64,000 bases of DNA from Myxococcus fulvus (lineage in GTDB: Bacteria; Myxococcota; Myxococcia; Myxococcales; Myxococcaceae): NCBI RefSeq assembly GCF_900111765.1, contig NZ_FOIB01000008.1, positions 310,001 through 374,000 of the forward strand, written 5' to 3'. The translations under genes were made by a program, and so were the position numbers. Positions 1 through 8,644 of this stretch are shown piece by piece (the first letter of the stretch is position 1; each line of letters begins with the position of its first letter). The notes beneath the pieces are model-generated. The model did not search any database and had not been told where the DNA came from. It was given only the letters and a program-made list of their open reading frames with translations.

Positions 1-1757
1 TGGTGTGCGCGAAGCTGGTGGCGCAGGCGGCGGAAGGCCTGGCGTTCGCGCACGAGTTCAGTGACGCGGCGACGGGGGAGCCCTTGGGGCTCATCCATCG
101 CGACGTGAGCCCGGACAACATCCTGGTGTCGCGGCAGGGCGCGGTGAAGGTGGTGGACTTCGGCGTGGCGAAGGTGGCGGGGCAGGGGCACCGCACGCAG
201 ACGGGCGTGGTGAAGGGGAAGGTGGCGTACATGCCGCCGGAGCAGTTGCGCGCCAGTCCCCTGGACCGCCGCGTGGATGTGTATGCGCTGGGGGTGGTGC
301 TGTACGAGCTGCTCACGGGCAAGCGCCCGTTCGAGACCACCACCGAGGCGAGCACGATGCAGGCCATCCTGTTCGAGCCCTTCGTGCCGGTGGAGGCGCG
401 CAGGCCCGACGTGCCGGAGGCGCTGCGGAGGGTTCTCGAGCTGGCGTTGATGAAGGAGCGCGACGCGCGCTACCCGGACTGCCGCGCGCTCCAGTCGGAC
501 CTGGAGCGCTATCTGTTGTCGTCGGGCGAGCCGGTGGGGGCGTACCAGCTCTCGCAGTTCGTGGCGAAGGTGACGGCGGAGGCCGGGGGCACGCCCGCGG
601 CGGGAGTGGTGGCGCCGGCGGGCGTGACGCCGCCGAAGCCCGCGAGCTCGCCCCGGTCGATGTCCGCTCCCGTGGAGGAGCGGGCGGTGAAGACCACGCC
701 GCTGCCGGTGGTGGACTCGACGTCACCGACGACGCCGATGCCGATGTCGGTGCGCGGAGTGATGGGCGGCGAGGCGGCGCAGGCCCGGCCTGTCTCGGCG
801 GAGGCGCGTGAGAAGGGGAAGCGGGTGAGCGCGCGGCATGCGTTGCCGGCGCAGGCGGGGGTGGCGGGGCAGGTCCGTGGAGCGGATGACGGGTGGAAGG
901 CCGCGTCGCTCGCGGGGGCCGCGGAGGTGGCCCAGGGCGCCGAGGCCGAGCGGGATGCGAATGACCGCGTGCGGACGGACGCGGGGGCGTCGGATGAGGA
1001 CCACATCTCCACGGGGGTGCAGGTCTCCGCGCCGATGGGCAAGGGGCGTGGGTGGTTGGTGGGAGTCATGGCGGCGGGGGCCGTGCTCGTGGTGGGTGGC
1101 GGCCTTGTGTTGGCCACGCGCGAGGAGTCTCCGAAGTTCGTGAACCCGCCGCCGCTGCCTGTCGCGACGAAGCGCGAGCCGGTGAAGGCACCGGGGCGAG
1201 AGGGCGTGGCCCAGGTTACGAAGTCACCCGAGGCGGCTCCGGTGGGGACTCCGCCCTCGGGCGCACAGGCTCCGGTCCCACAGCCCTCCGGAGAGCCGGC
1301 GGCGAATCCGGTGGAGGTCGCGAAGGGGAGTGGTGGGGCGGAGGCGAAGCCTTCCGTGGTGGAGCACGCGGGTGGGGCGAGCGCCGCGCGAGCTCCTGTT
1401 TCGCCCGTGCCGGCGGGACAGGATGCGTCGGCGCGTCAGGGGGCGGCGAGCCCCGTGGGACAGAAGCCCTCGCAGATTCCCGTGTTCGAAGCCAAGCAGG
1501 AGGCGAAGCCCACTGCCCGTGCGAAGCCTCCGGCGCGTGTGGGCAAGGGGACGCTGGAGTTCCGCGTCCGGCCCTATGCCGTCGTCACGCTGAATGACCA
1601 CGAGTTGGGGCCGACGCCGTTCGCCCCCAAGGAAGTCCCTGCGGGAAAGCACCGCATCAAGCTCCACAACCCAGACCTCCACAAGACACAACACGTCACC
1701 GTGGAGGTCGGGGCAGGGGAGACGAAGGTCATCAAGCACAACTTCGAGGCGGAATAG
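1..1757 (+). CDS. Ser/Thr protein kinase, C-terminal part (5' end outside window)
   Basis: Hanks-type Ser/Thr kinase whose N-lobe lies before the window. The visible part opens in the C-lobe: catalytic loop HRDVSPDN about 30 residues in, then the VVDFGVAK metal-binding DFG motif and a YMPPEQL segment equivalent to APE. A Pro/Ala/Gly-rich linker follows, then one transmembrane helix at about visible residues 348-370 and a second low-complexity stretch. The last ~70 residues form a PEGA-like beta domain (TLEFRVRPYAVVTLNDHELG...). This layout, with a cytoplasmic kinase and an exported PEGA-type tail, is common in myxobacterial kinases. The stop is at 1755-1757, and the next genes run convergently. 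The substrate cannot be told from sequence. Confidence 0.93.
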   Translation, partial: VCAKLVAQAAEGLAFAHEFSDAATGEPLGLIHRDVSPDNILVSRQGAVKVVDFGVAKVAGQGHRTQTGVVKGKVAYMPPEQLRASPLDRRVDVYALGVVLYELLTGKRPFETTTEASTMQAILFEPFVPVEARRPDVPEALRRVLELALMKERDARYPDCRALQSDLERYLLSSGEPVGAYQLSQFVAKVTAEAGGTPAAGVVAPAGVTPPKPASSPRSMSAPVEERAVKTTPLPVVDSTSPTTPMPMSVRGVMGGEAAQARPVSAEAREKGKRVSARHALPAQAGVAGQVRGADDGWKAASLAGAAEVAQGAEAERDANDRVRTDAGASDEDHISTGVQVSAPMGKGRGWLVGVMAAGAVLVVGGGLVLATREESPKFVNPPPLPVATKREPVKAPGREGVAQVTKSPEAAPVGTPPSGAQAPVPQPSGEPAANPVEVAKGSGGAEAKPSVVEHAGGASAARAPVSPVPAGQDASARQGAASPVGQKPSQIPVFEAKQEAKPTARAKPPARVGKGTLEFRVRPYAVVTLNDHELGPTPFAPKEVPAGKHRIKLHNPDLHKTQHVTVEVGAGETKVIKHNFEAE

Positions 1758-1768
1758 ACTCACGTTGG

Positions 1769-1814
1769 CGCTGGGGTGGTCGTGCCTGAGATGATAGCGC
1801 TGCTCGCCCCAGCG
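1769..1814. terminator. possible bidirectional terminator stem-loop
   Basis: Arms CGCTGGGG (1769-1776) and CCCCAGCG (1807-1814) pair perfectly across a 30-base loop between two convergent genes. There is no clear T-run, so the call rests on position and pairing only. Confidence 0.3.
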
Positions 1815-1860
1815 TGGGACTGTGTCATTTCATGGAGTGCTCAGACGCTGAGCCCACGGT

Positions 1861-3681
1861 TCAGGGCCAGTTGGGCCAGTGAATCACGCGTCCATTGGCC
1901 CCCACAGCCCAGAGGTCATCGGGTCCCGTGCCTGTGATGGCATGAAGGGCCTCAGTTCCTGAGTAGATCGTCTGCCAGTTCGTGCCGTCGAACCGGAAGA
2001 TCTTGCCATGAGCAGAGGTTGCATAGGCGGAGTTCGGGCCGAATGCGATGATGGCGAGGAGGATGTCCTGGGGATCAGGAGAGGGCAACTTGGTCCATGC
2101 TTGGCCATCCCATCGCAGTACTGTTCCCTCGCCTCCCACGGCGAAGCCGCAGGTGTTGCTTGCTATCCAGACATCCCGAAAAATATATGCGTTCGTGGCC
2201 GGGATGGCTTCGGGCAGCCACGTTTGATCTTGTGGCCGATAGCGATGGATGATCGGGTTCCCCGCTCCGCCGACCGCGAAGAGTGTATCTTGGCTCGCGC
2301 CGTGAACGGAGAACGTGCCCACCAGTTTGTCGGATGGGTTGCTGTACGTCAGCGAACTCCCTCCATCCCAAGTAAAGGTTCCTCCAGGAGGGATAGGGCT
2401 TCCTCCGGTGGCCGCTCCATACAATGTGAGCGGTCCGGGGGTGGGCAGTCCGAATAACCCCCGGACGGTCGCATCCACCTCATGGACGGCGACGCAGTTG
2501 CCGTCGCTCACTGTTTGATATCCTAGAAGACCCTGTTTCGAGGCGAGCCACGCCTGCCCCGTGCTGGGGTCAGCCCAGAGGCCCGTCCATATCTCGTTCG
2601 TTGATCCACAACTCACCTCCGAGAAGATGCTGAAGTCCGAAGTCCCCGGGGTGAGTCGTGCCCTCCTGTTCTGCCCGCCGCCAATCCAGACTCCCCCTCG
2701 CGTCCAGGAGGAGGCCGAGTGCCAATCAGAGACGGCGCCATGGTACACCGTCCTGGCCACCCAGGAGGGCGCCACGCCTCCCGGACAACGGCTGACGTTC
2801 TCCGCCAGTCCATCGCAGTCATTGTCCGCCTCGTCGCAGATTTCGGTGGCGCCAGGATGGGTATAGGGATTGCCATCGTTGCAATCGCCGCCCAGGAGCA
2901 CATGGCGGTTCGTTGGATGGGTACACGCAAGCACGGGATTCGTAGCGCCTCCGTATCCATCGCCGTCCTCATCCAGATACCAAGTTGTGGGTGAGCCTGG
3001 AGCAACGCAGGCGACGCTGCTCTGGCTCACACACTGAACCGTGCCCATGCATACGGAATCCTGATTCTGGCAGGATGCGCCGAGTGACGGAAAGCTCTCA
3101 TCGATGTGTCCGTCGCAGTTCTCGTCCTGCCCGTTGCAGCGCTCAATCGCACGGCGATTGATGAGGGCGTCGTTGTCGTTACAGTCGGTGCCACCTGTCT
3201 CGCGGGCGACAAAGCCGTCGCCGTCCGTATCTCTGGCATCGAACTCCAGCCTGGCCCTGGCCACCTTGCCGATACCAAGCGTAAGCTCTGCTTTCTGGAC
3301 CTCTACTACCGGGCCATCACAGCTCTCCTCGAATATGCGGGCTTCAATTTCGAGGGCAGGGCTCCATCCTGCACGAGGCAATATCGTTACATGGACTGCG
3401 TCAGGTCGGGAATGCCAATACTCGAGATTGTACCAGACTTCTTCCAGTCTCTCCTGGTCTCGGGCAACGAGGCGCATGCATGCTGGTGTGAATCCGGCGC
3501 TCGACACGGTGACGTTGGCGTATCGACAGCCCATGCCGTCACCCAAGATGACGTCGGCAGGGGACCCCTCAAATATACGGGAAGGATCGACGACACGGTC
3601 GCACTCTGTATCGAGTTCCTTGAGGTCTGGCACCATGCACGAGGTGGCGAAGAAAAGGAACGGCAAGGTCTGGCCCTTCAT
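1861..3681 (-). CDS. MopE-motif lipoprotein with C-terminal propeller-like domain
   Basis: Exported protein of 606 aa. A short signal peptide ends in a lipobox-like FATSC, which would make Cys15 the lipidated residue. Residues ~150-195 and ~233-290 carry two copies of the MopE-type putative metal-binding motif (DTDGDGF...DCNDND...CNGQDENCDG, and the equivalent with CDEADNDCDG). From ~300 to the end are repeats such as DLWAVGANGRVIHW, typical of secreted beta-propeller sheets. The start overlaps the stop of the upstream gene by four bases (ATGA), so the two are probably co-translated. The N-terminal half is paralogous to the product at 4810-5811, which lacks the propeller. Codon third positions are less GC-biased than in neighbouring genes, which may reflect transfer or relaxed selection. 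The function is unknown; a surface metal- or ligand-binding role is inference. Confidence 0.85.
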   Translation of the reverse strand: MKGQTLPFLFFATSCMVPDLKELDTECDRVVDPSRIFEGSPADVILGDGMGCRYANVTVSSAGFTPACMRLVARDQERLEEVWYNLEYWHSRPDAVHVTILPRAGWSPALEIEARIFEESCDGPVVEVQKAELTLGIGKVARARLEFDARDTDGDGFVARETGGTDCNDNDALINRRAIERCNGQDENCDGHIDESFPSLGASCQNQDSVCMGTVQCVSQSSVACVAPGSPTTWYLDEDGDGYGGATNPVLACTHPTNRHVLLGGDCNDGNPYTHPGATEICDEADNDCDGLAENVSRCPGGVAPSWVARTVYHGAVSDWHSASSWTRGGVWIGGGQNRRARLTPGTSDFSIFSEVSCGSTNEIWTGLWADPSTGQAWLASKQGLLGYQTVSDGNCVAVHEVDATVRGLFGLPTPGPLTLYGAATGGSPIPPGGTFTWDGGSSLTYSNPSDKLVGTFSVHGASQDTLFAVGGAGNPIIHRYRPQDQTWLPEAIPATNAYIFRDVWIASNTCGFAVGGEGTVLRWDGQAWTKLPSPDPQDILLAIIAFGPNSAYATSAHGKIFRFDGTNWQTIYSGTEALHAITGTGPDDLWAVGANGRVIHWPNWP

Positions 3682-4520
3682 TGTAGCCCGTCCTGAATCT
3701 GCTCCGAAGGGGCAGTGAGATACAGGATGACGGCTCCCGTAACGGAGGCCACCGCGAGACCGAACAGGACGTTGGCTGTGATGACCTCTCCTCGGGCTGA
3801 ACCCAGGTGTTGTCGTTGGGCGTCCAGAGAAGAAGCTTCGCGGGCGTTCTGGATACTTCCGCGCGAGATCACCCCAAAATAACTACCTACGCTGGCGGAC
3901 ACGATTCCGACGCTCGCGATGGCCAGTGGAATGTGTGCCCTTGTCGCTCCCTTATTGGCTCGTATCGGGTAGACCGGAGGGGGCTCGCTGCGGGGCAGTG
4001 GACTACTTTGTGACAGCCCTGGAACTGTCTTCTCGAGAAGTGCGGGCCGGTCCGAGACTTCTGCGGACGCCCGGCCGGGCGGCGTCGTCGGTGGAAGACC
4101 GAGATCCTTCCGCACTTCTTTTCGCACTTCGTCGAAGTCGCGCTGCACCTTGGGGGAGACCTTGATGGGAAGGGACGCCTCGGGGCGAAGCATCAAGCCC
4201 TTTCGAAAGGCCGAGAGGGATTTCAGATGCTGGAGCAGGTCCGCCAGGACGATGCCCTCGTAGAGCAACGCATTGGCTCTCTGTTCATCTGTTCGTGCCA
4301 GTGTCTGAGCATCTGCGAGCGAGGCCAGCGCCAGTTCATACTCGAGGCGCTCATACAGTCGCGCCGCTCGGTCCAGTCGCTCATCGAACGTGCGGGCTAC
4401 GAAACCGGCTGTCGTGACAGGCTCTCTTATTGGCAGTGCCTGGGCCCCGCCCGCGAGCGCGAGAGCAAGGCTCATGCAGTGGAGTTCATTGCCGAGCCTC
4501 TGTCCTCGAAGTCTGTTCAT
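3678..4520 (-). CDS. secreted helical/two-TM protein, cassette copy 1
   Basis: A 280 aa protein of no recognised family. It has an N-terminal signal-like stretch (MSLALALAGGAQA), an alpha-helical TPR-like region at ~45-125 rich in Leu/Ala/Glu (RLYERLEYELALASLADA), a Pro-rich linker, and two hydrophobic helices near the C-terminus (about 195-218 and 252-272). It aligns along its whole length with the product of 5808-6638, including the position of the start and of the signal sequence, which supports the chosen start. Its stop overlaps the start of the lipoprotein gene at 3681 by ATGA. It is probably an inner-membrane-anchored partner of that lipoprotein (inference from coupling and co-duplication). 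Confidence 0.8.
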   Translation of the reverse strand: MNRLRGQRLGNELHCMSLALALAGGAQALPIREPVTTAGFVARTFDERLDRAARLYERLEYELALASLADAQTLARTDEQRANALLYEGIVLADLLQHLKSLSAFRKGLMLRPEASLPIKVSPKVQRDFDEVRKEVRKDLGLPPTTPPGRASAEVSDRPALLEKTVPGLSQSSPLPRSEPPPVYPIRANKGATRAHIPLAIASVGIVSASVGSYFGVISRGSIQNAREASSLDAQRQHLGSARGEVITANVLFGLAVASVTGAVILYLTAPSEQIQDGLQ

Positions 4521-4809
4521 GCCTCGTCAGGGTAACAGGACATCAACGAGGCGCCGTCGGCCAGCCCTGGCCATGATAGCTCTCCAACACCTCCGCTATT
4601 AAAGTGATGAATCTGAGTCGAAGTTCGCGGGGTTCGATGACCGCGAATCCGTGTCCGACTGCACACAACAGGGCCCCCGAGATGGACTCACTCTCGAAGG
4701 GCTCTGCCCGCACCCTCTATTGAGTCGACGCTCAATCTCAATACACCTGTGTAACGGGCTTCTGTCCCCGCGTGGTGTTCCCGTGCGCGCGTACCGCACA
4801 GTCGTTCCC

Positions 4810-5811
4810 TCAGCACGAACCCGAAGAGACGCAGACAGTCGAAGTCTGCTCCGGGGCGCATTGGTACGTGCCCGCGCATTGGGTGTTGGCGTCCAGGCAC
4901 GCGGAGCCGAGATTGGGGTAGCCCTCGTCCCGGATGTTGTCGCAGTTGTTGTCCCTGCCATCGCACCACTCGGTGGCGCCTGGGTAGACGTTGGGCGCGT
5001 TGTCATTACAGTCCTGGTTGTTCGGAACGTAGCCCGTCGGCGGTGTGCCGCACATGCTGATGCCCATGCCCGCGCCATAGCCATCCCTGTCCACATCGGG
5101 ATAGACCAGCCGCCCGGAGGTCGAGGCGTAGCACCCCTGTGAGAGGGCTTCCGGGTCGCATTGGTAGGCGCCCACGCAGCCGTTGCTCGCGGTGCAGGAC
5201 TTGCCCAGGTTGAACTCGGCTTCGTCGCCGATGCCGTCGCAGTTGTCATCCTGGCCATTGCACAGCTCTGGTGCGCCCGGGAAGACGGCGGCCGAATCGT
5301 CCCGGCAGTCGGAGCCTCCAAAATTCCTGGCGACGAACCCGTCGTTGTCGGCATCTCGGCCATCGAGGGCCAGTGAGACCGGGACCGCCTGCCCGGCGAT
5401 CGCGGTGACGCCCCGGAGCAAGAGGCCGATCTGGACTCCGTCGTTACAGCTCTGTTCGAACGAGCGGACCGTGATGGAGAGCTCAGGGGCCCACGAATCG
5501 GGAGGGAGGAACGCCACGCGGAGGTCCGTCACCTGGCTCTCGCGGAGACCGGTCAGCTCCGCGACGAACTCCTCGCCACTCATGGCGTCCATCGCACGGA
5601 ACTGCACACAGCCTGGCGTGAAGCCGATAAGCGCGGTGGAGGTGGTCACCACTCGACAACCCGAGCCGGCGCCCAGCACTGCATGCGCAGGGCCTCCTTC
5701 GAACAGATGAGTCGGGTCGAGCTTCTTGTCGCAGTCCGAGTTGAGCTCGACGAGGCTCGGCACGGAGCAGGAGGTGGCGAACAGCAGGAACAGGATGGAT
5801 GCACGTCTCAT
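4810..5811 (-). CDS. MopE-motif lipoprotein, cassette copy 2 (no propeller)
   Basis: A 333 aa lipoprotein with lipobox-like FATSC (Cys15) and the same start as its paralogue at 1861-3681. Two MopE-type putative metal-binding motifs lie at ~150-195 (DADNDGFVARNFGGSDC then CNGQDDNCDG) and ~236-293 (DVDRDGYGAG then CDGRDNNCDN). A Cys-rich end follows (CAGTYQCAPEQ...CVSSGSC). It ends where copy 1 continues into a propeller-like domain, so one copy gained or the other lost that domain. ATGA overlap with the upstream gene indicates translational coupling. The 289-base gap downstream (4521-4809) holds no gene I can support and probably contains the promoter of copy 1. Confidence 0.82.
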   Translation of the reverse strand: MRRASILFLLFATSCSVPSLVELNSDCDKKLDPTHLFEGGPAHAVLGAGSGCRVVTTSTALIGFTPGCVQFRAMDAMSGEEFVAELTGLRESQVTDLRVAFLPPDSWAPELSITVRSFEQSCNDGVQIGLLLRGVTAIAGQAVPVSLALDGRDADNDGFVARNFGGSDCRDDSAAVFPGAPELCNGQDDNCDGIGDEAEFNLGKSCTASNGCVGAYQCDPEALSQGCYASTSGRLVYPDVDRDGYGAGMGISMCGTPPTGYVPNNQDCNDNAPNVYPGATEWCDGRDNNCDNIRDEGYPNLGSACLDANTQCAGTYQCAPEQTSTVCVSSGSC

Positions 5812-6638
5812 GGCTGCGCGACCTCGTCACTCTCCGAGGGACTGGTGAGATACAGGATGACGGCGCTCGTCACGGAGGCTGCTGCGAGGCCGAACAGGAG
5901 ATTGGCCGCGAGGGCCTCGCCTCGGGCTGAATCCAGATTCTCGCGCTGAGAATCCAGCGTGGTGGCTTTCCGAGCCTCCTTGACGTTGCCGCGCGACAGC
6001 AGTCCGAAGACACCACCGACGCCCGCTGTCAGCGCGCCGACGCCCGCGAAGGTCAACGGGAGCGCGCGGACCTTCGTCGGGGATTCCTTCGTGGGCACCA
6101 GGACGGCGTCGAGCCCGGGATGCGAGGACCGTGGAGTCGCCGGTGACAGGTTCGACGGGCGCTCCGGTCGGTCCGAGTCGGTGACGGGGGCGCGAGCCGT
6201 CCCGAGGGGCAGGCCGAGCTTGCCTCGCACCTCGTCCCTCAGATTCTCGAAGTCGCGCTGCACCTTGGGAGACACCTTGATGGGGAGCAGGACCTCCGGC
6301 TGCAACAGCAAGCCCTGTCGGAAGGCCGCGCGGGATTGTTGCTGCTGGCGAAGGTCCGCCAGGACGATGCCCTCGTAAATCAAGGCGTCGGCCCGTTCAT
6401 CATCCGTTCTCGCCAACGCCTTGGCATCCGCGAGCGAGGCCAGGGCCTGCTCATATTCGAGCTCGTCGTAGAGTCGCGCCGCCCACTGCATCCGCTCCTG
6501 GAAGGGGCGGGTGGCGTCCACCCGCGTCGTCGCTGCTGGAGCCGTCACTGGCTGCGCTTGGGCTCCCCCCGCGAGGGCGCACGCGAGGCCCATGCAACAG
6601 ATGTTGTTGAAGCACCCCCAACCTCGATGCTTGCTCAT
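5808..6638 (-). CDS. secreted helical/two-TM protein, cassette copy 2
   Basis: A 276 aa paralogue of the 3678-4520 product. It has the signal-like segment MGLACALAGGAQA, a helical region ELEYEQALASLADAKALART resembling a TPR pair, the conserved motif PIKVSPKVQRDFENLRDEV, a Pro/Ser/Thr linker, and two C-terminal hydrophobic helices (LTFAGVGALTAGVGGVFGLL and LLFGLAAASVTSAVILYL). It is the first gene of the second cassette copy and is coupled by ATGA to the lipoprotein gene at 5811. No family is recognised. The pair organisation kept in both copies suggests the two proteins work together. Confidence 0.8.
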   Translation of the reverse strand: MSKHRGWGCFNNICCMGLACALAGGAQAQPVTAPAATTRVDATRPFQERMQWAARLYDELEYEQALASLADAKALARTDDERADALIYEGIVLADLRQQQQSRAAFRQGLLLQPEVLLPIKVSPKVQRDFENLRDEVRGKLGLPLGTARAPVTDSDRPERPSNLSPATPRSSHPGLDAVLVPTKESPTKVRALPLTFAGVGALTAGVGGVFGLLSRGNVKEARKATTLDSQRENLDSARGEALAANLLFGLAAASVTSAVILYLTSPSESDEVAQP

Positions 6639-6742
6639 GTCCCTGGGAGCCTAACATGACTCCCAGCGGTGCTTCCCCGATTCGCGTCCAGCCCGCCCTG
6701 CGTCTTCCTGCAATCCGGTGTGGTCCCCTGGGCGCGCCGTCC

Positions 6743-7362
6743 CTATCCGGCCAGCCGTGGCTTCGACTTCAAGAAAGGGATTTTGAGGGCCGCTCGCTGA
6801 CGGATGGAAAGAGCGTATTCGGTCCAGGACGCCTGACATTCAGCGCACAGCTTCACCCCGCCGAAGTCGCCTGGCGCATCCGCTCCGTAGGAGTCCCGGA
6901 ACGCATACCTGGGGCACCTGTCCTGGTCGGCCGCGATGAGTATGTCCGCGAAGCCAGGGAACAGAAGGCGTTCGCGGTCTCTCAGGACCCGCTCGTATCG
7001 CTCCTGCTCTGCCCGGAGGTCCCCTTCGCTGTCCATCCGGTGCCACAGCTTGGCATTCTCCCGGGCCTGGTCGGCGTGCCATTTCGTGTACGGCAATCCG
7101 ATCTGGAGGTCGTCTTCGACGAACCGGTACCGATCCATCATCATGTGGACCGGCCCACCCACGGGACGGACGAAGTTGAATGCCTGCTGGCGTCCCGGCT
7201 CATCCGATCCTTGCAGCTCCAGCTCCCAGAGGACGTCTCGGTAGGCGTGGAAGAGCTGGGTCCTCGCCGCGGGAGCGACATAGGCAAAAGTGCTGCAAAT
7301 CTCGGCTTCGGCGCGGTGAGGTCATCCTCGAGCTCAGCTGGGAAGAAGTACTTTTCCGCCAT
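6743..7362 (-). pseudogene. hypothetical protein gene with an apparent frameshift near 7290-7320
   Basis: An ATG at 7362 has a good ribosome site (GAAGGAG, six bases upstream) and encodes MAEKYFFPAELEDDLTAPK. The natural continuation (AEICSTFAYVAPAARTQLF... then MMMDRYRFVEDDLQIGLPY) lies in another frame, which opens only after a TGA just upstream of 7318. That frame stays open to the stop at 6743. A one-base loss or two-base gain around 7290-7320 explains the switch and restores a protein of about 205 aa. The downstream part has CPRYAF and KLCAECQASW motifs and ends in basic residues. No family is recognised. It could be a genuine pseudogene, a programmed shift or a sequencing error. Confidence 0.6.
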
Positions 7363-7558
7363 GGCGAGCTCCTTCTGCGTGGGATGGGCCGGCACGCGCC
7401 CTCCGGTGCGGGCAACACTGGCGCCGTCCGACCCTGCTTGAATCCCTCTTCAATGGCTTTCATTTCCGTGGGGGCTGGCGCGTCATCGACGATTCAAGGG
7501 GCTGTTGACCACCGGACTGGAGCCGTTGCCCGCAGCGGGAGGCGCCTCGGCTGTCTTG

Positions 7559-8530
7559 TCAGACCTTGTCGCGATGGGCTTCCAGCACCGACTTCGCCAG
7601 GGCGATGAACCGCATCCGGAGCGCCTGGGGCGCCAGGACCTCGAAGCCCTGGCCCACCGCGCACAGTTGGTCCAGCGCGATGGACTCACGCTCGAAGTCG
7701 ACGGTGACTGTCTTTCGACCGGGGGCGGGCTCCCCTGCGTCGAACCGGACGCCTTCCCCCGGTGGGCGGATTCGCCGGAGCGCGCCCTCGGCCTCCGGCG
7801 TCAATCGCAGCGTCACCTCGTACTGGGCCCGCTTCTCCGCGAAGCGCGCGCACCACTCCTTCCAGAACGCGGGCAGGTCGAACCGCGCGGGGCGCTCGAA
7901 GGTCTCCGCCCGCACCTTCACGCCGTCGATGCGCGAGCCCCGGTACACCCGCGTGCCGGCCTCCGTCCCCGCGACCAGGTACCAACGGTCCGCCTTCAGC
8001 ACGAGCGCGTACGGCTCCACCTCTCTGCGTCCGCGCTTCCCATCGAAGTCCCGGTACATCAGCGACACCCGCCGGTTCTCCCACGCCGCCTCGCGCAGCT
8101 CCTCCAGATGGGGCACCGCCTCGCGCTCCGCGAACCAACCCGATGCGTCCACGTGCAGCCGCTGCCGCGCGTACTCCAGCGCCGGCTGCTGCAACGCGGG
8201 CAGCGCCGCCGCCAGCTTCACCAGCCCACTGCGCAGGGGCGCGCTCAACCCGATGTCCCCCAAGCCCCCCGGCGTCGCGCTCATCGCCGCCAACGCGTGC
8301 AGCTCCGCGCGCGTCAGGCCCGTCAGCTGCGTCTTCCATCCTTCGAGGAGCGCCACGCCGCCTTCCGAGCCGCGCGTCGCGTACACGGGCACGCCGGAGG
8401 CAGACAAGGCGTCGAGGTCTCGATGGATGGTCCGCGCGGAGACCTGGAGCTCACGCGCCAGCTCGCCCGCGGTCAGCTTCGGGCGGCTCTGCAACAGCAT
8501 CATCAGGCTGACGAGTCGGTCGGCGCGCAT
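7559..8530 (-). CDS. WYL-domain transcriptional regulator (YafY/DeoR-like HTH)
   Basis: DNA-binding regulator of 323 aa. The N-terminal ~60 residues are a winged HTH (LTAGELARELQVSARTIHRD). The C-terminal half is a WYL ligand-sensing domain with the literal motif in ADRWYLVAGTEAG, followed by the WCX-type extension. It is transcribed divergently from the SDR oxidoreductase at 8645, with a perfect inverted repeat in the shared 114-base region, so it most likely controls that gene and itself (inference). Members of this family respond to small ligands or nucleic acid, but the ligand here is unknown. Confidence 0.92.
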   Translation of the reverse strand: MRADRLVSLMMLLQSRPKLTAGELARELQVSARTIHRDLDALSASGVPVYATRGSEGGVALLEGWKTQLTGLTRAELHALAAMSATPGGLGDIGLSAPLRSGLVKLAAALPALQQPALEYARQRLHVDASGWFAEREAVPHLEELREAAWENRRVSLMYRDFDGKRGRREVEPYALVLKADRWYLVAGTEAGTRVYRGSRIDGVKVRAETFERPARFDLPAFWKEWCARFAEKRAQYEVTLRLTPEAEGALRRIRPPGEGVRFDAGEPAPGRKTVTVDFERESIALDQLCAVGQGFEVLAPQALRMRFIALAKSVLEAHRDKV

Positions 8531-8565
8531 CTTGAGACCTCCGCCGTGAACGGTACGGAACCAAC

Positions 8566-8582
8566 ATGACAGAGGTTGTCAT
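8566..8582. promoter_or_regulatory. inverted-repeat operator candidate for the WYL regulator
   Basis: ATGACA-gaggt-TGTCAT is a perfect 6-bp inverted repeat with a 5-bp spacer. It is the most symmetric element in the divergent WYL/SDR intergenic region, lying 36 bases from the regulator start and 63 from the SDR start. Binding by the neighbouring WYL protein is inference. Confidence 0.55.
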
Positions 8583-8644
8583 ATTGCCCCCCGTACGGTG
8601 TGCCTCATCGCCGGCCACCCCGGTCGGTCCGTGAGGAGACACCC

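Larger units (their letters stand above)
1861..6638. repeat. tandem duplication of a two-gene cassette
   Basis: Two head-to-tail copies (4810-6638 and 1861-4520) of the order helical/TM protein then MopE-motif lipoprotein, each with a four-base ATGA overlap between the genes. Protein-level similarity is clear but the DNA is well diverged, so the duplication is not recent. Confidence 0.8.
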
